NCBI RefSeq assembly: GCF_004339745.1
Contig: NZ_SMGP01000001.1
Span: 2,108,001-2,172,000 of the forward strand
Reading direction: 5' to 3'
DNA length: 64,000 nt
DNA from: Paraburkholderia sp. BL9I2N2
Lineage (GTDB): Bacteria; Pseudomonadota; Gammaproteobacteria; Burkholderiales; Burkholderiaceae
Below are positions 56,995-64,000 of this stretch, in pieces. A program made the position numbers and the translations under genes. The first letter of the stretch is position 1, and every line of letters starts with the position of its first letter. Under the pieces are notes generated by a model. That model was not told the origin of the DNA. It ran no database searches and saw only the letters and a list, made by a program, of their open reading frames with translations.

Positions 56995-57519
56995 TCAGGC
57001 GGCGGCCGCGGCGGCGTCAAGGCGTTTGCCGAGAATCACGAGATCGCGCTCCACGCCGTCCAGCACGGCCACGCGCGGCAGCTCGCCCCACGTGTCGAAA
57101 CCGAACGCGCGGAACAGGCGCAAGCTCGCCTCATTGTGGCCGAAGATAAAACCGAGCACGGAGTCGATGCCGAGCGCCGGCGCCGCCGCCAGCGAAGCCG
57201 CCAGCATTTGCTTGCCGAGGCCGCGGCCACGCGCGCTTTCGTCGAGATAGATGCTGACCTCGGCGGTGCGCTGATAGGCCGGACGGCCGTAGAAGTCCGA
57301 AAAGCTCAACCACGCGATCACGCGGCCGGGCTGCTGCGCATCTTCCACCACCCACAACGGGCGCTTTTGCGGACCGTGCGCGTGAAACCAGCCCAGCCGG
57401 CTTTCGACGCTGACCGGCTCGAGATCGGCCGTGACTTGCCGGGACGGCACAGTCGAGTTGTAGATGGCGACGATGGCGGGCAGATCGTCGAGCGTGGCAT
57501 CGCGGTAGGAAAGGCTCAT
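56995..57519 (-). CDS. GNAT N-acetyltransferase, phosphinothricin acetyltransferase-like
   Basis: 174-residue GNAT enzyme. The family start is SYRDATLDDLPAIVAIYNST, followed by WFHAHGPQKRPLWVVEDA and EVSIYLDESARGRGLGKQML (acetyl-CoA loop R-G-x-G). The tail has VLGFIFGHNEASLRLFRAFG. Such proteins often act on methionine derivatives, not herbicide. I place the start at 57519; the in-frame region upstream shadows holB. It is inserted between holB and tatD. Confidence 0.88.
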   Translation of the reverse strand: MSLSYRDATLDDLPAIVAIYNSTVPSRQVTADLEPVSVESRLGWFHAHGPQKRPLWVVEDAQQPGRVIAWLSFSDFYGRPAYQRTAEVSIYLDESARGRGLGKQMLAASLAAAPALGIDSVLGFIFGHNEASLRLFRAFGFDTWGELPRVAVLDGVERDLVILGKRLDAAAAAA

Positions 57520-57620
57520 GGTGCGTTGAACGTGAGATGAAAGGCCAATGCAGGAACAGGACGAAAGATGGACCGGAGCGCCAGCCGCGCGCCGCTGCCG
57601 GCCTGTCCCGCGGACAGGGC

Positions 57621-58655
57621 TTACGCGAACAGCTCGCGGTAGCCGATAAACAGTTCTTCGAACACCAGCCGCGCATTCAGCGGATGGTTCTCGACGGCGC
57701 GCTGGCGCGTGACGTTGCGCATGAAGCGCGCGAACGCGCTGGCATCGGCCTGCGACGCGCAGCGCGTCAGCGCCGCCGACGCTTGTGGAAAGTACCGTGG
57801 CGCGCCTGCCGTGCGCTGCGCCAGCAAATCGTACATCCAGCGTTGCAGCCAGCCTAGCACCAGCGGCACGGGCAGTTTTTGCAGCGCCTCGCCGCAGGCG
57901 AAGGCGTCGCAATCGGGCCCGGCGGCGAGCTGCTTGAGTGTCCAGTCGCGCAGCGCGCGGTTCTCGTCGCTGGCGAGCGCGAGTGCGGTGAGCGGCGCAC
58001 CACCGGCTTCGGCGAGCAGCGCGGGCGCTTCGGCCACGCCTTGCGCGGCGAGCCATTTCGTCGCCACCTCGGGCGCGGGGATGGTCATCGGCCATTGGCG
58101 ACAGCGGCTGATGATGGTGGGCAGCAGGCGGTCGATACGCGCCGACACCATCAGGAACACGACGCCCGCCGGCGGTTCTTCCAACGTTTTCAGGAGCGCG
58201 TTGGCCGCGGCGATATTCAACCCTTCCGCCGGGTACAGCACGACCACGCGCGCGCCGCCGCGGTGCGAACCCACGCCGACGAAGTCGAGCAAGCCGCGAA
58301 TTTGCTCGATCTTGATTTCCTTGCTCGGCGTGCGGGTCTTCTTGCTTTCATCGGCCTCGGCCTTGTCGGCTTTCTCGTCCGCGGCATTGTTCAGGCCCGC
58401 TTCGGCGGCCAGCGCCTCGGGCACGACGATGCGGTAGTCCGGATGATTGCCTTGCGCGAACCAGGTGCAGGCCACACACGCGCCGCACGGCTCGCCGTTG
58501 GGCTGTTGCGCTTCGCACAGCAGGCCTTGCGCGAGATGCTGCGCGAAGCGCAGCTTGCCGATTCCGGCCTGTCCATGCAGCAACAGGGCGTGCGGCCAGT
58601 GGCCGCGCAGCTGCTGCAGGCGGTTCCAGTCATCGGCTTGCCACGGATAAATCAT
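57621..58655 (-). CDS. holB: DNA polymerase III delta' subunit
   Basis: 344-residue clamp-loader subunit. It has P-loop GQAGIGK (28-34), a zinc module with cysteines C47, C57, C60 and C63 (CGACVACTWF), the NALLKTLEEPPAG segment and the SRC motif (IISRCRQW). A charged Lys/Glu insert (ADEKADKAEADESKKTRTP) lies before the EIKIEQIRGL stretch. It follows tmk after 94 nt of A/T-rich DNA instead of the usual overlap. Confidence 0.95.
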   Translation of the reverse strand: MIYPWQADDWNRLQQLRGHWPHALLLHGQAGIGKLRFAQHLAQGLLCEAQQPNGEPCGACVACTWFAQGNHPDYRIVVPEALAAEAGLNNAADEKADKAEADESKKTRTPSKEIKIEQIRGLLDFVGVGSHRGGARVVVLYPAEGLNIAAANALLKTLEEPPAGVVFLMVSARIDRLLPTIISRCRQWPMTIPAPEVATKWLAAQGVAEAPALLAEAGGAPLTALALASDENRALRDWTLKQLAAGPDCDAFACGEALQKLPVPLVLGWLQRWMYDLLAQRTAGAPRYFPQASAALTRCASQADASAFARFMRNVTRQRAVENHPLNARLVFEELFIGYRELFA

Positions 58656-58749
58656 CGTTTCTCTTTGAAATCAAACTGTTGCAGGAGTTTTATGAGACAT
58701 AACACGAACTCTGCATAGTGTTATAAAACGAAGTTATATTCTTTTAAAA
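58656..58749. other. A/T-rich spacer between tmk and holB
   Basis: 94 nt, far lower in GC than the genes around it. It contains an inverted repeat ATAACAC-N12-GTGTTAT (58699-58724). It may carry a holB promoter or operator; a terminator is unlikely because the arms are A/T-rich. Confidence 0.5.
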
Positions 58750-59373
58750 TCAAAGAACTGCGATCCACTCTTCAAGTTTTCTCTGAATCTGCACAATGCT
58801 CTGCGCGGAGTCAATGATAGCGAACCGGTATGGCGCTTCCTCGGCCCGGCGCAGATATTCGGCGCGAGTACGGTTGAAAAACGCCACCGACTCGCTTTCG
58901 AAACGATCCGGATCGCGCACCGCGCTGCGCCGTTCGTTGGCGACCTCCGGCGCGAGGTCGAACAGCACCGTCAGGTCCGGTTGGAAACCGCCCTGCACCC
59001 AGCGCTCCAGCGTTTCGAGCTTGTCGCGCGGCAGACCGCGGCCGCCGCCCTGGTAAGCGAAGGTCGCGTCGGTGAAACGGTCAGATAGCACCCAGTCGCC
59101 GCGCGCGAGCGCCGGCTCGATCACCTCGGCCAGATGCTGACGGCGCAGCGCGAACATCAGCAGCGCCTCGGTTTCGAGGTCCATTTTCTGATGCAGCACA
59201 ATCTCGCGGATCTGCTCGCCAAGCGGCGTGCCGCCCGGTTCGCGCGTCATGACGACCGCGCGGCCGGTGCTTGCGACTTTCTGTTCGAGGCGCTCCCGAA
59301 ACCAGCCGAGGTGGGTGGTCTTGCCCGCCCCGTCGATGCCCTCAAACGTAATGAATTTACCCCGCGCCATCAT
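58750..59373 (-). CDS. tmk: Thymidylate kinase
   Basis: Phosphorylates dTMP to dTDP. The 207-residue product has P-loop GIDGAGKT (12-19), the DR-type RDE-like motif [14 protein letters not shown], and the base-binding [19 protein letters not shown]. The ATG overlaps the mltG stop (ATGA), so the two are coupled. Confidence 0.97.
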   Translation of the reverse strand: MMARGKFITFEGIDGAGKTTHLGWFRERLEQKVASTGRAVVMTREPGGTPLGEQIREIVLHQKMDLETEALLMFALRRQHLAEVIEPALARGDWVLSDRFTDATFAYQGGGRGLPRDKLETLERWVQGGFQPDLTVLFDLAPEVANERRSAVRDPDRFESESVAFFNRTRAEYLRRAEEAPYRFAIIDSAQSIVQIQRKLEEWIAVL

Positions 59374-60380
59374 TGCCCTCGAATGTATTTGTCCACGGCC
59401 TTGTTGTGATCGCCGAGGGTGTCAGAAAAGATACTGCTACCGTCGCCGCGCGACACGAAATACAGCGCGGTGGTTTGCGCCGGGTTCAGCGCCGCTTGCA
59501 GCGACGCCACACCGGGCAGCGAGATGGGCGTCGGCGGCAGACCCATCCGGGTGTAGGTATTGTAGGGAGTGTCGGTCTGCAGGTCTTTTTTCCTGATGTG
59601 GCCGGTGTAGCCGTCACCCATGCCGTAGATCACGGTCGGATCGGTTTGCAGCGGCATGCCCACGCGCAGACGGTTCGCGAACACCGCCGCCACCATCGGC
59701 CGGTCGGACTTCTTGCCGGTTTCCTTTTCGATGATCGACGCCATGGTCAGCGCGTCGTACGGCGTCTTGTACGGCAGGTTCGGCGCGCGCGCGGTCCACG
59801 CCTCATCCAGACGCAGGCGCATCAGGCGGTAAGCGCGGCGGTACACGTCGAGATCGCTGGTGTTCTTGTCGAACAGATACGTATCCGGGAAAAACAGTCC
59901 TTCACCATTGCCGATCGGCGCTTCCGGCGCATTGATCGCGTTCATCAGATCGCTGTCGCTCATGCCGATCGTGTCGTGCTTGAGCGCCGGATTGGCGTCC
60001 AGCTCGGCGCGCATGCGCTTGAAGGTCCAGCCTTCGATGATGGTCGCCACATACTCGTTGACGTCGCCGCGGGCGATTTTCTGCAGCACCTCATAGGGCG
60101 TCACGCCCGTCTTGAACTCGTAGTTGCCCGATTTCAGCTCGCTTTGCAGCCCCAGCAGCCGCGTCATGATGACGAACAGTTCGGGCTCGACCGGCACGCC
60201 GCCGCGATTGAGCTGCAGCGTGACGCTGCGCAAGCTGCTGTGCGGCTTGACGGTGACATCGAGTTGCGCGGGGGTCAGCTCGAGCGGGCTGTTGGCCCAG
60301 TGGTACCCGCCGGCAATTGCGGCTGCGGCCAGCACAACGACGATTGCGCCGGCGACGAAACATTTCTTGAAAAGGGTCAT
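59370..60380 (-). CDS. mltG: Endolytic murein transglycosylase
   Basis: 336-residue membrane-anchored enzyme that cuts glycan strands during peptidoglycan growth. One N-terminal helix ([19 protein letters not shown]) precedes a LysM-like region and the catalytic YceG domain. The key Glu is E218 in [14 protein letters not shown], the same position as in E. coli. FPDTYLF and a C-terminal [17 protein letters not shown] are also conserved. I start at MTLFKK; a longer start at 60407 adds nine residues. It overlaps tmk by 4 nt and is divergent from ygfZ. Confidence 0.95.
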   Translation of the reverse strand: MTLFKKCFVAGAIVVVLAAAAIAGGYHWANSPLELTPAQLDVTVKPHSSLRSVTLQLNRGGVPVEPELFVIMTRLLGLQSELKSGNYEFKTGVTPYEVLQKIARGDVNEYVATIIEGWTFKRMRAELDANPALKHDTIGMSDSDLMNAINAPEAPIGNGEGLFFPDTYLFDKNTSDLDVYRRAYRLMRLRLDEAWTARAPNLPYKTPYDALTMASIIEKETGKKSDRPMVAAVFANRLRVGMPLQTDPTVIYGMGDGYTGHIRKKDLQTDTPYNTYTRMGLPPTPISLPGVASLQAALNPAQTTALYFVSRGDGSSIFSDTLGDHNKAVDKYIRGQ

Positions 60381-60458
60381 GCGAAACGTGGCAGGGTTGG
60401 ACTGCATATAATACTTGTTTGCCTTAGCTAAAGTCAGAATTGACTGTTCTCGGAATCC

Positions 60459-61532
60459 ATGAACACACCGCTCGCTACCGCTTCAGGCACTCTCTCTGGC
60501 ACCGCCGTCACGGCAGCTTCCACGGCGCCCGCCGGCCTGCCCACGCTGCCGCGCCCTTCTGCCGATGAATTCGACGCCGTGATTCACCACGGCGCATACA
60601 TGCCGCTCACGCAGTTCGGCGTGATCGACGCCACCGGCGACGACGCAGCGAGCTTCCTGCACGGCCAGTTGACCAACGACACCCAGCACCTCGACGCCGC
60701 CAATGCGCGTCTGGCCGGCTATTGTTCAGCCAAGGGACGTCTGCTGGCGTCGTTCCTGACTTGGCGCAGCGGCGATACGATCCGCCTGCTGGCGTCGAAA
60801 GACGTGCAGGCCGCCGTGCAGAAGCGGCTCTCCATGTTCGTGCTGCGCGCCAAAGCCAAGCTCGCCGATGCGAGCGGCGAACTGGCCGTGATCGGCCTCG
60901 CCGGCGACGTGCGCAAGGCGCTCTCCGGCGTATTCGACGCGTTGCCGGACGGTGTGCACGTGAAGGTGGACGGCGCGGCGGGCTCGCTGATTCGCGTGCC
61001 GGATGCGCTCGAACATCTGCGTTTTCTGTGGATCGGCCCGAAAGCGCAGGTCGAGTCGGTCCTGCCCTTGCTCGACGAAAAACTCAAACGCGTCTCGCCC
61101 GCCGTGTGGGACTGGCTCGACATTCGCGCAGGCGAGCCGCGCATCACCCAGCCGGTGGTCGAGCAGTTCGTGCCGCAAATGGTCAATTTCGACGTGCTCG
61201 GCGCGGTGAATTTCCGCAAAGGCTGCTATCCCGGCCAGGAAGTGGTGGCGCGCAGCCAGTATCGCGGCACGATCAAGCGGCGCACGTCGCTGGCCAACGT
61301 GGCCGGCGAACTCGACACGGTGCACGCTGGCGCGGAACTGTTCCATTCGGACGATCCGGGCCAGCCGTGCGGCATGGTCGTGAACGCGGCGTCGGCGCCG
61401 GACGGCGGCGTCGATGTGCTGGTCGAAATCAAGCTCGCGGCGCTGGAAAACGGCTCGGTGCATCTGGGCGCGGCGGACGGCCCGGCGCTTCGCTTTCTCG
61501 CGCTGCCCTACGGGTTGCCGACCGAAATTTGA
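60459..61532 (+). CDS. ygfZ: YgfZ/GcvT-domain iron-sulfur cluster protein
   Basis: 357-residue folate-binding-like protein that helps maintain Fe-S clusters. The YgfZ signature is FRKGCYPGQEVVAR (K254, G255, C256). The N-terminal GcvT-like domain has GVIDATGDDAASFLHGQLTN and CSAKGRLLASFL. The first about 35 residues (Ala/Thr-rich) extend before the domain. A terminator follows at 61551. Divergent from mltG with a 78-nt gap. Confidence 0.94.
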   Translation: MNTPLATASGTLSGTAVTAASTAPAGLPTLPRPSADEFDAVIHHGAYMPLTQFGVIDATGDDAASFLHGQLTNDTQHLDAANARLAGYCSAKGRLLASFLTWRSGDTIRLLASKDVQAAVQKRLSMFVLRAKAKLADASGELAVIGLAGDVRKALSGVFDALPDGVHVKVDGAAGSLIRVPDALEHLRFLWIGPKAQVESVLPLLDEKLKRVSPAVWDWLDIRAGEPRITQPVVEQFVPQMVNFDVLGAVNFRKGCYPGQEVVARSQYRGTIKRRTSLANVAGELDTVHAGAELFHSDDPGQPCGMVVNAASAPDGGVDVLVEIKLAALENGSVHLGAADGPALRFLALPYGLPTEI

Positions 61533-61550
61533 ACTTCTCGCATGGTACGA

Positions 61551-61577
61551 AGCGGCGCAATCAGGCGCCGCTTTTTA
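61551..61577 (+). terminator. Terminator after ygfZ
   Basis: AGCGGCGC (61551-61558) pairs with GCGCCGCT (61565-61572) around AATCAG, followed by TTTTT. It separates ygfZ from the NRDE gene. Confidence 0.82.
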
Positions 61578-61621
61578 CTGGTCTCTTCAACTGCAACGCC
61601 CCCACCGGGAGATGCTCCCCG

Positions 61622-62467
61622 ATGTGCCTGATCGTCTTCGACTGGCGACCCGACGCGGTCGACGGCCCGCTTTTCACGCTCGCCGCGAATCGCGACGAAT
61701 TCTTTCGCCGCACGGCCGAACCGATCAGTTGGTGGCATGACGAGCCGGGCGTGCTGGCCGGCCGCGATCTGGTGGGCGGCGGGACGTGGCTCGGCATGTC
61801 GCGCGACGGCCGGTTCGCCGCGCTGACCAATTACCGCGCGCCGCACGAAATGCGCGCCGATGCGCCGACCCGCGGCACGCTCGTCAGCAACTGGCTGAGC
61901 GGCGCCGCGCGCGACGCGGCGGGAAACCCGCACGACACCCCGCTCGCGTACCTGCAACACGTCGCGCAAACCGGCGACATCTACAACGGTTTCAATCTGC
62001 TGGTGGGCGACTGGACGCGCCGCGAACTCGCCTGGTACTGCAACCGGGGCGATCTCGCGCCCGCGTTGCTCGCTCCGGGCACGCACGGCATCTCGAACGC
62101 GGTGCTCGATACCGCGTGGCCGAAGCTGGTGAAAAAGCGCGCGGAACTGGGCACGCTGCTCGCGCGCGACGCCATGCCGCCGCTCGAACGCCTGATCGAT
62201 CTGATGCGCGATCCGCGCCTCGCGCGCGACGACGAATTGCCGTCCACCGGCATTCCGCTCGAACGCGAGCGGGCGTTGTCGGCGGCCTTCATCGAAACAC
62301 CTGAGTACGGCACGCGCGGCACGACCGCGTTGCGCGTGGCCGCGCATGGCGAAGTGATCAGCGTGGCCGTCGCCGAGCGTAGCGACGACAACGGCTCGCA
62401 TCGGATCGCGCGGCCCGGCGACTTCGAGCGCAGCTTCGCTTTCAATATCGAACGCGAGATTGTCTGA
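61622..62467 (+). CDS. NRDE family protein (TANGO2-like)
   Basis: 281 residues with the family start MCLIVFDWRPDAVDGPLFTL, the AANRDEFF motif (NRDE), AGRDLVGGGTWLGMSRDGRF and the TNYR stretch. Related proteins include TANGO2, proposed to handle heme or lipid; the bacterial role is unsettled. The ATG at 61622 follows the terminator of ygfZ by 45 nt, so it may be read by readthrough or its own promoter. Frame upstream of 61622 is a shadow of ygfZ. Confidence 0.9.
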   Translation: MCLIVFDWRPDAVDGPLFTLAANRDEFFRRTAEPISWWHDEPGVLAGRDLVGGGTWLGMSRDGRFAALTNYRAPHEMRADAPTRGTLVSNWLSGAARDAAGNPHDTPLAYLQHVAQTGDIYNGFNLLVGDWTRRELAWYCNRGDLAPALLAPGTHGISNAVLDTAWPKLVKKRAELGTLLARDAMPPLERLIDLMRDPRLARDDELPSTGIPLERERALSAAFIETPEYGTRGTTALRVAAHGEVISVAVAERSDDNGSHRIARPGDFERSFAFNIEREIV

Positions 62468-62511
62468 AGGTCATTCCGTCGGCGGTTGATTGGCCAGCCA
62501 CACAACCGCGT

Positions 62512-63471
62512 TCACTCGATGCCGAACGCCGCACGCAATGCCGCGGCGGCATCCGCGTGCGCCTCTGCGACCTCGGGTACGAAGCCGCCCATTTTGAAGA
62601 ACTCGTGGATCATGCCCGGATAGCGCTTGAGCGTGACCGCATTGCCCGCGGCGCGCAATTTCTCCGCGTAGGCATCGCCTTCGTCGCTCAAGGGATCGTA
62701 TTCGGCGGTGGCGATCCATGCCGGCGCAACGCCGCTGAAATCGGGCGCGCCGCGCTGGCCGTCGAGCGGCGCGAAACGCCAGTCGTCGCGGTCGCCTGTA
62801 TCGCGCACGTAGTGCTCGAAGAACCATTGAATCGTGTCGCCCGACAGCAGAAAGCCGTTTGCGAGGCGCGAGTGCGAATCGGTTTGCTGATAGCCAGTCG
62901 TGCCCGGATAGATCAGCATTTGCAACGCGAGCTTGATCCCGGCATCGCGTGCGAGCACCGCGCAGACCGTCGCCAATGTGCCGCCCGCGCTATCGCCGCC
63001 TACCGCGAGCCGGCCGGTATCCAATCCGTATTCCGCGGCGTGCGTATGCAGCCAGATCAAAGCGTCGAACGCGTCGTCGACGGCTGTGGGAAATTTGTGC
63101 TCCGGCGCAAGCCGGTAATCGACCGACATCACCGTGCACTGGCCGTCGCGCGCGAACATGCGGCACAGCGCATCGTGCGTATCGATGCTGCCCACCGTGA
63201 AGCCGCCGCCGTGGTAGTACACCAGCGCCGGCGCGGGCTCGGCCCAGCTCGGCTCGACTGGCTGATAAAGGCGCGCGCGAATCGTCGCGCCGTCGCGTGT
63301 CGGGATTCGCAGATCTTCGAGCGCGAACATCGGCGCGCTGGCGATCTCCAGAATCGGTGCGCTTTTTTCGTACGAGGCCCGCGCGTCTTGCGCGGTCATT
63401 TCGTGAAGCTTCGGGCGCTTCGCCCGCGCGATCATGTCGAGCACCTGCTCGATCTTCGGATTCAGCGGCAT
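62512..63471 (-). CDS. Alpha/beta hydrolase, HSL (bacterial hormone-sensitive lipase) family
   Basis: 319-residue esterase. The oxyanion loop is HGGG (87-90, YYHGGGFTVGS), and the nucleophile is S161 in GGDSAGG. The acid is likely in TAEYDPLSDEG and the His in GMIHEFF. YRLAPEHKFP is also typical of the HSL family. I start at MPLNPKIEQV; 12 in-frame residues upstream lack support. Converges with the NRDE gene. Confidence 0.92.
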   Translation of the reverse strand: MPLNPKIEQVLDMIARAKRPKLHEMTAQDARASYEKSAPILEIASAPMFALEDLRIPTRDGATIRARLYQPVEPSWAEPAPALVYYHGGGFTVGSIDTHDALCRMFARDGQCTVMSVDYRLAPEHKFPTAVDDAFDALIWLHTHAAEYGLDTGRLAVGGDSAGGTLATVCAVLARDAGIKLALQMLIYPGTTGYQQTDSHSRLANGFLLSGDTIQWFFEHYVRDTGDRDDWRFAPLDGQRGAPDFSGVAPAWIATAEYDPLSDEGDAYAEKLRAAGNAVTLKRYPGMIHEFFKMGGFVPEVAEAHADAAAALRAAFGIE

Positions 63472-63504
63472 GGTGCGTCTGTTGGCGCATGAGCGCCGAA
63501 GGTT

Positions 63505-63532
63505 CAAAAAAACCGGCGCGATAGCGCGCCGG
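63505..63532 (-). terminator. Terminator of the SDR gene
   Basis: Minus-strand arms CCGGCGCG and CGCGCCGG (63532-63525, 63520-63513) with a 4-nt loop, then seven T. It closes the SDR transcript before the hydrolase. Confidence 0.85.
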
Positions 63533-63552
63533 CGATGCGACGAAAGTCGCGC

Positions 63553-64000
63553 CTAACCGGCGTTCTTCACTTCCGGCTTGAGCGACATCGGATCGGTGGG
63601 ATTGCGCAACTGCTCGATGTCCTCGTGACGCAGCTTCACCGTCGCCATGATGCCTGGATGCGTGATGATGTAGAAACGCCGCGCGGCGATCGCCTCGAAG
63701 GTCATGTCGGCGACATCGTCGGCACTCAGCTTGCCCGATTGCACCGCACGCTGCAGTTGCTTGCCCGCGGCGATCTGCGAGCGCGTCGGGCCGCTGTCGT
63801 TGCGCAGGTCCGTGGGGCGCGCGCGTTCCGCATCGGCGATGCCGGTCGGCACGAAGGCCGGACACAGCAGCGAACAGCCGACGAGCCCACCCGCTGCCGC
63901 CTCTCCACCCTGGGCCAACTGCAGGTCGTGATACAGCGTTTCGGTGAGCGACACCACGGCATGCTTGGACGCGTTGTAGATGCCCATCGCGGGCGGCGAC
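63553..64000 (-). CDS. Short-chain dehydrogenase (3' part only; 5' end outside window)
   Basis: Only the last about 149 codons are in the window. The visible part opens SPPAMGIYNASKHAVVSLTE, with the catalytic YNASK (Y-x3-K), and continues with VGCSLLCPAFVPTGI, the usual post-catalytic P-x-V/F-x-T segment. The NAD-binding half lies to the right. Substrate not inferable. A terminator follows its stop. Confidence 0.85.
   Translation of the reverse strand, partial: SPPAMGIYNASKHAVVSLTETLYHDLQLAQGGEAAAGGLVGCSLLCPAFVPTGIADAERARPTDLRNDSGPTRSQIAAGKQLQRAVQSGKLSADDVADMTFEAIAARRFYIITHPGIMATVKLRHEDIEQLRNPTDPMSLKPEVKNAG

Noticed and set aside
56995..57519. Herbicide-resistance gene
   Set aside because: PAT-like GNAT proteins are widespread chromosomal enzymes; nothing in the context indicates resistance.

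Overview
The window is a GC-rich (roughly 63-65%) betaproteobacterial chromosome segment, most likely from Paraburkholderia or a close Burkholderia relative. I infer this from the strong GC3 bias, the diflavin-fused assimilatory nitrate reductase, the cepacian-type (bce) exopolysaccharide genes, and the ordinary Burkholderiales housekeeping run ygfZ/mltG/tmk/holB/tatD. No rRNA, tRNA, CRISPR array, phage or complete insertion sequence was seen.

Region 1 (1-9.8 kb) handles nitrate and nitrite assimilation. The leftward unit nirB-nirD-nitrate reductase-(possible 16-codon ORF)-nitrate transporter is divergent from cobA, which makes the siroheme precursor that NirB needs. The 704-bp gap between nirB and cobA carries the most interesting structure in the window. 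Each side has a sigma-54 type promoter match. Two GCAC-N7-GTGC (NtrC-type) sites lie between the promoters. Each transcript then starts with a leader holding hexaloop hairpins (all loops begin AACG, giving A1 and G4) and an intrinsic terminator whose 5' arm overlaps the last hairpin. This is the layout expected for ANTAR (NasT/NasR-type) antitermination, present twice back to back.

Region 2 (9.8-15.6 kb) holds a divergent GAF histidine kinase and single-domain response regulator, a MOSC-domain protein, a GlcG-like protein and malate synthase G (glcB).

Region 3 (15.6-45.3 kb) is a nearly complete exopolysaccharide locus. It has sugar-nucleotide genes (galU/bceT, gmd/bceN, ugd/bceC, manC/bceA), the priming transferase (bceB), the Wza/Wzb/Wzc trio (bceE, bceD, bceF), a polymerase (bceI), a flippase (bceQ) and six glycosyltransferase domains (bceG, H, J, K and the double-domain bceR). 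Two membrane acyltransferases, an SGNH esterase and a secreted beta-propeller complete it. One priming sugar plus six transferase domains fits a heptasaccharide repeat such as cepacian. At the right edge is a gene pairing a transposase-type N-terminal domain (DUF4096-like) with a non-transposase C-terminus.

Region 4 (45.3-64 kb) holds small envelope and hypothetical genes (YciI-like, PsiF, YSC84 lipoprotein), a lone glycosyltransferase, an AAA ATPase, otsA, an MscS channel, a Rap1a-type protein and an ankyrin protein. The housekeeping group tatD, a PAT-like acetyltransferase, holB, tmk, mltG and ygfZ follows, then an NRDE protein, an HSL-type hydrolase and the 3' part of an SDR gene cut by the window end.
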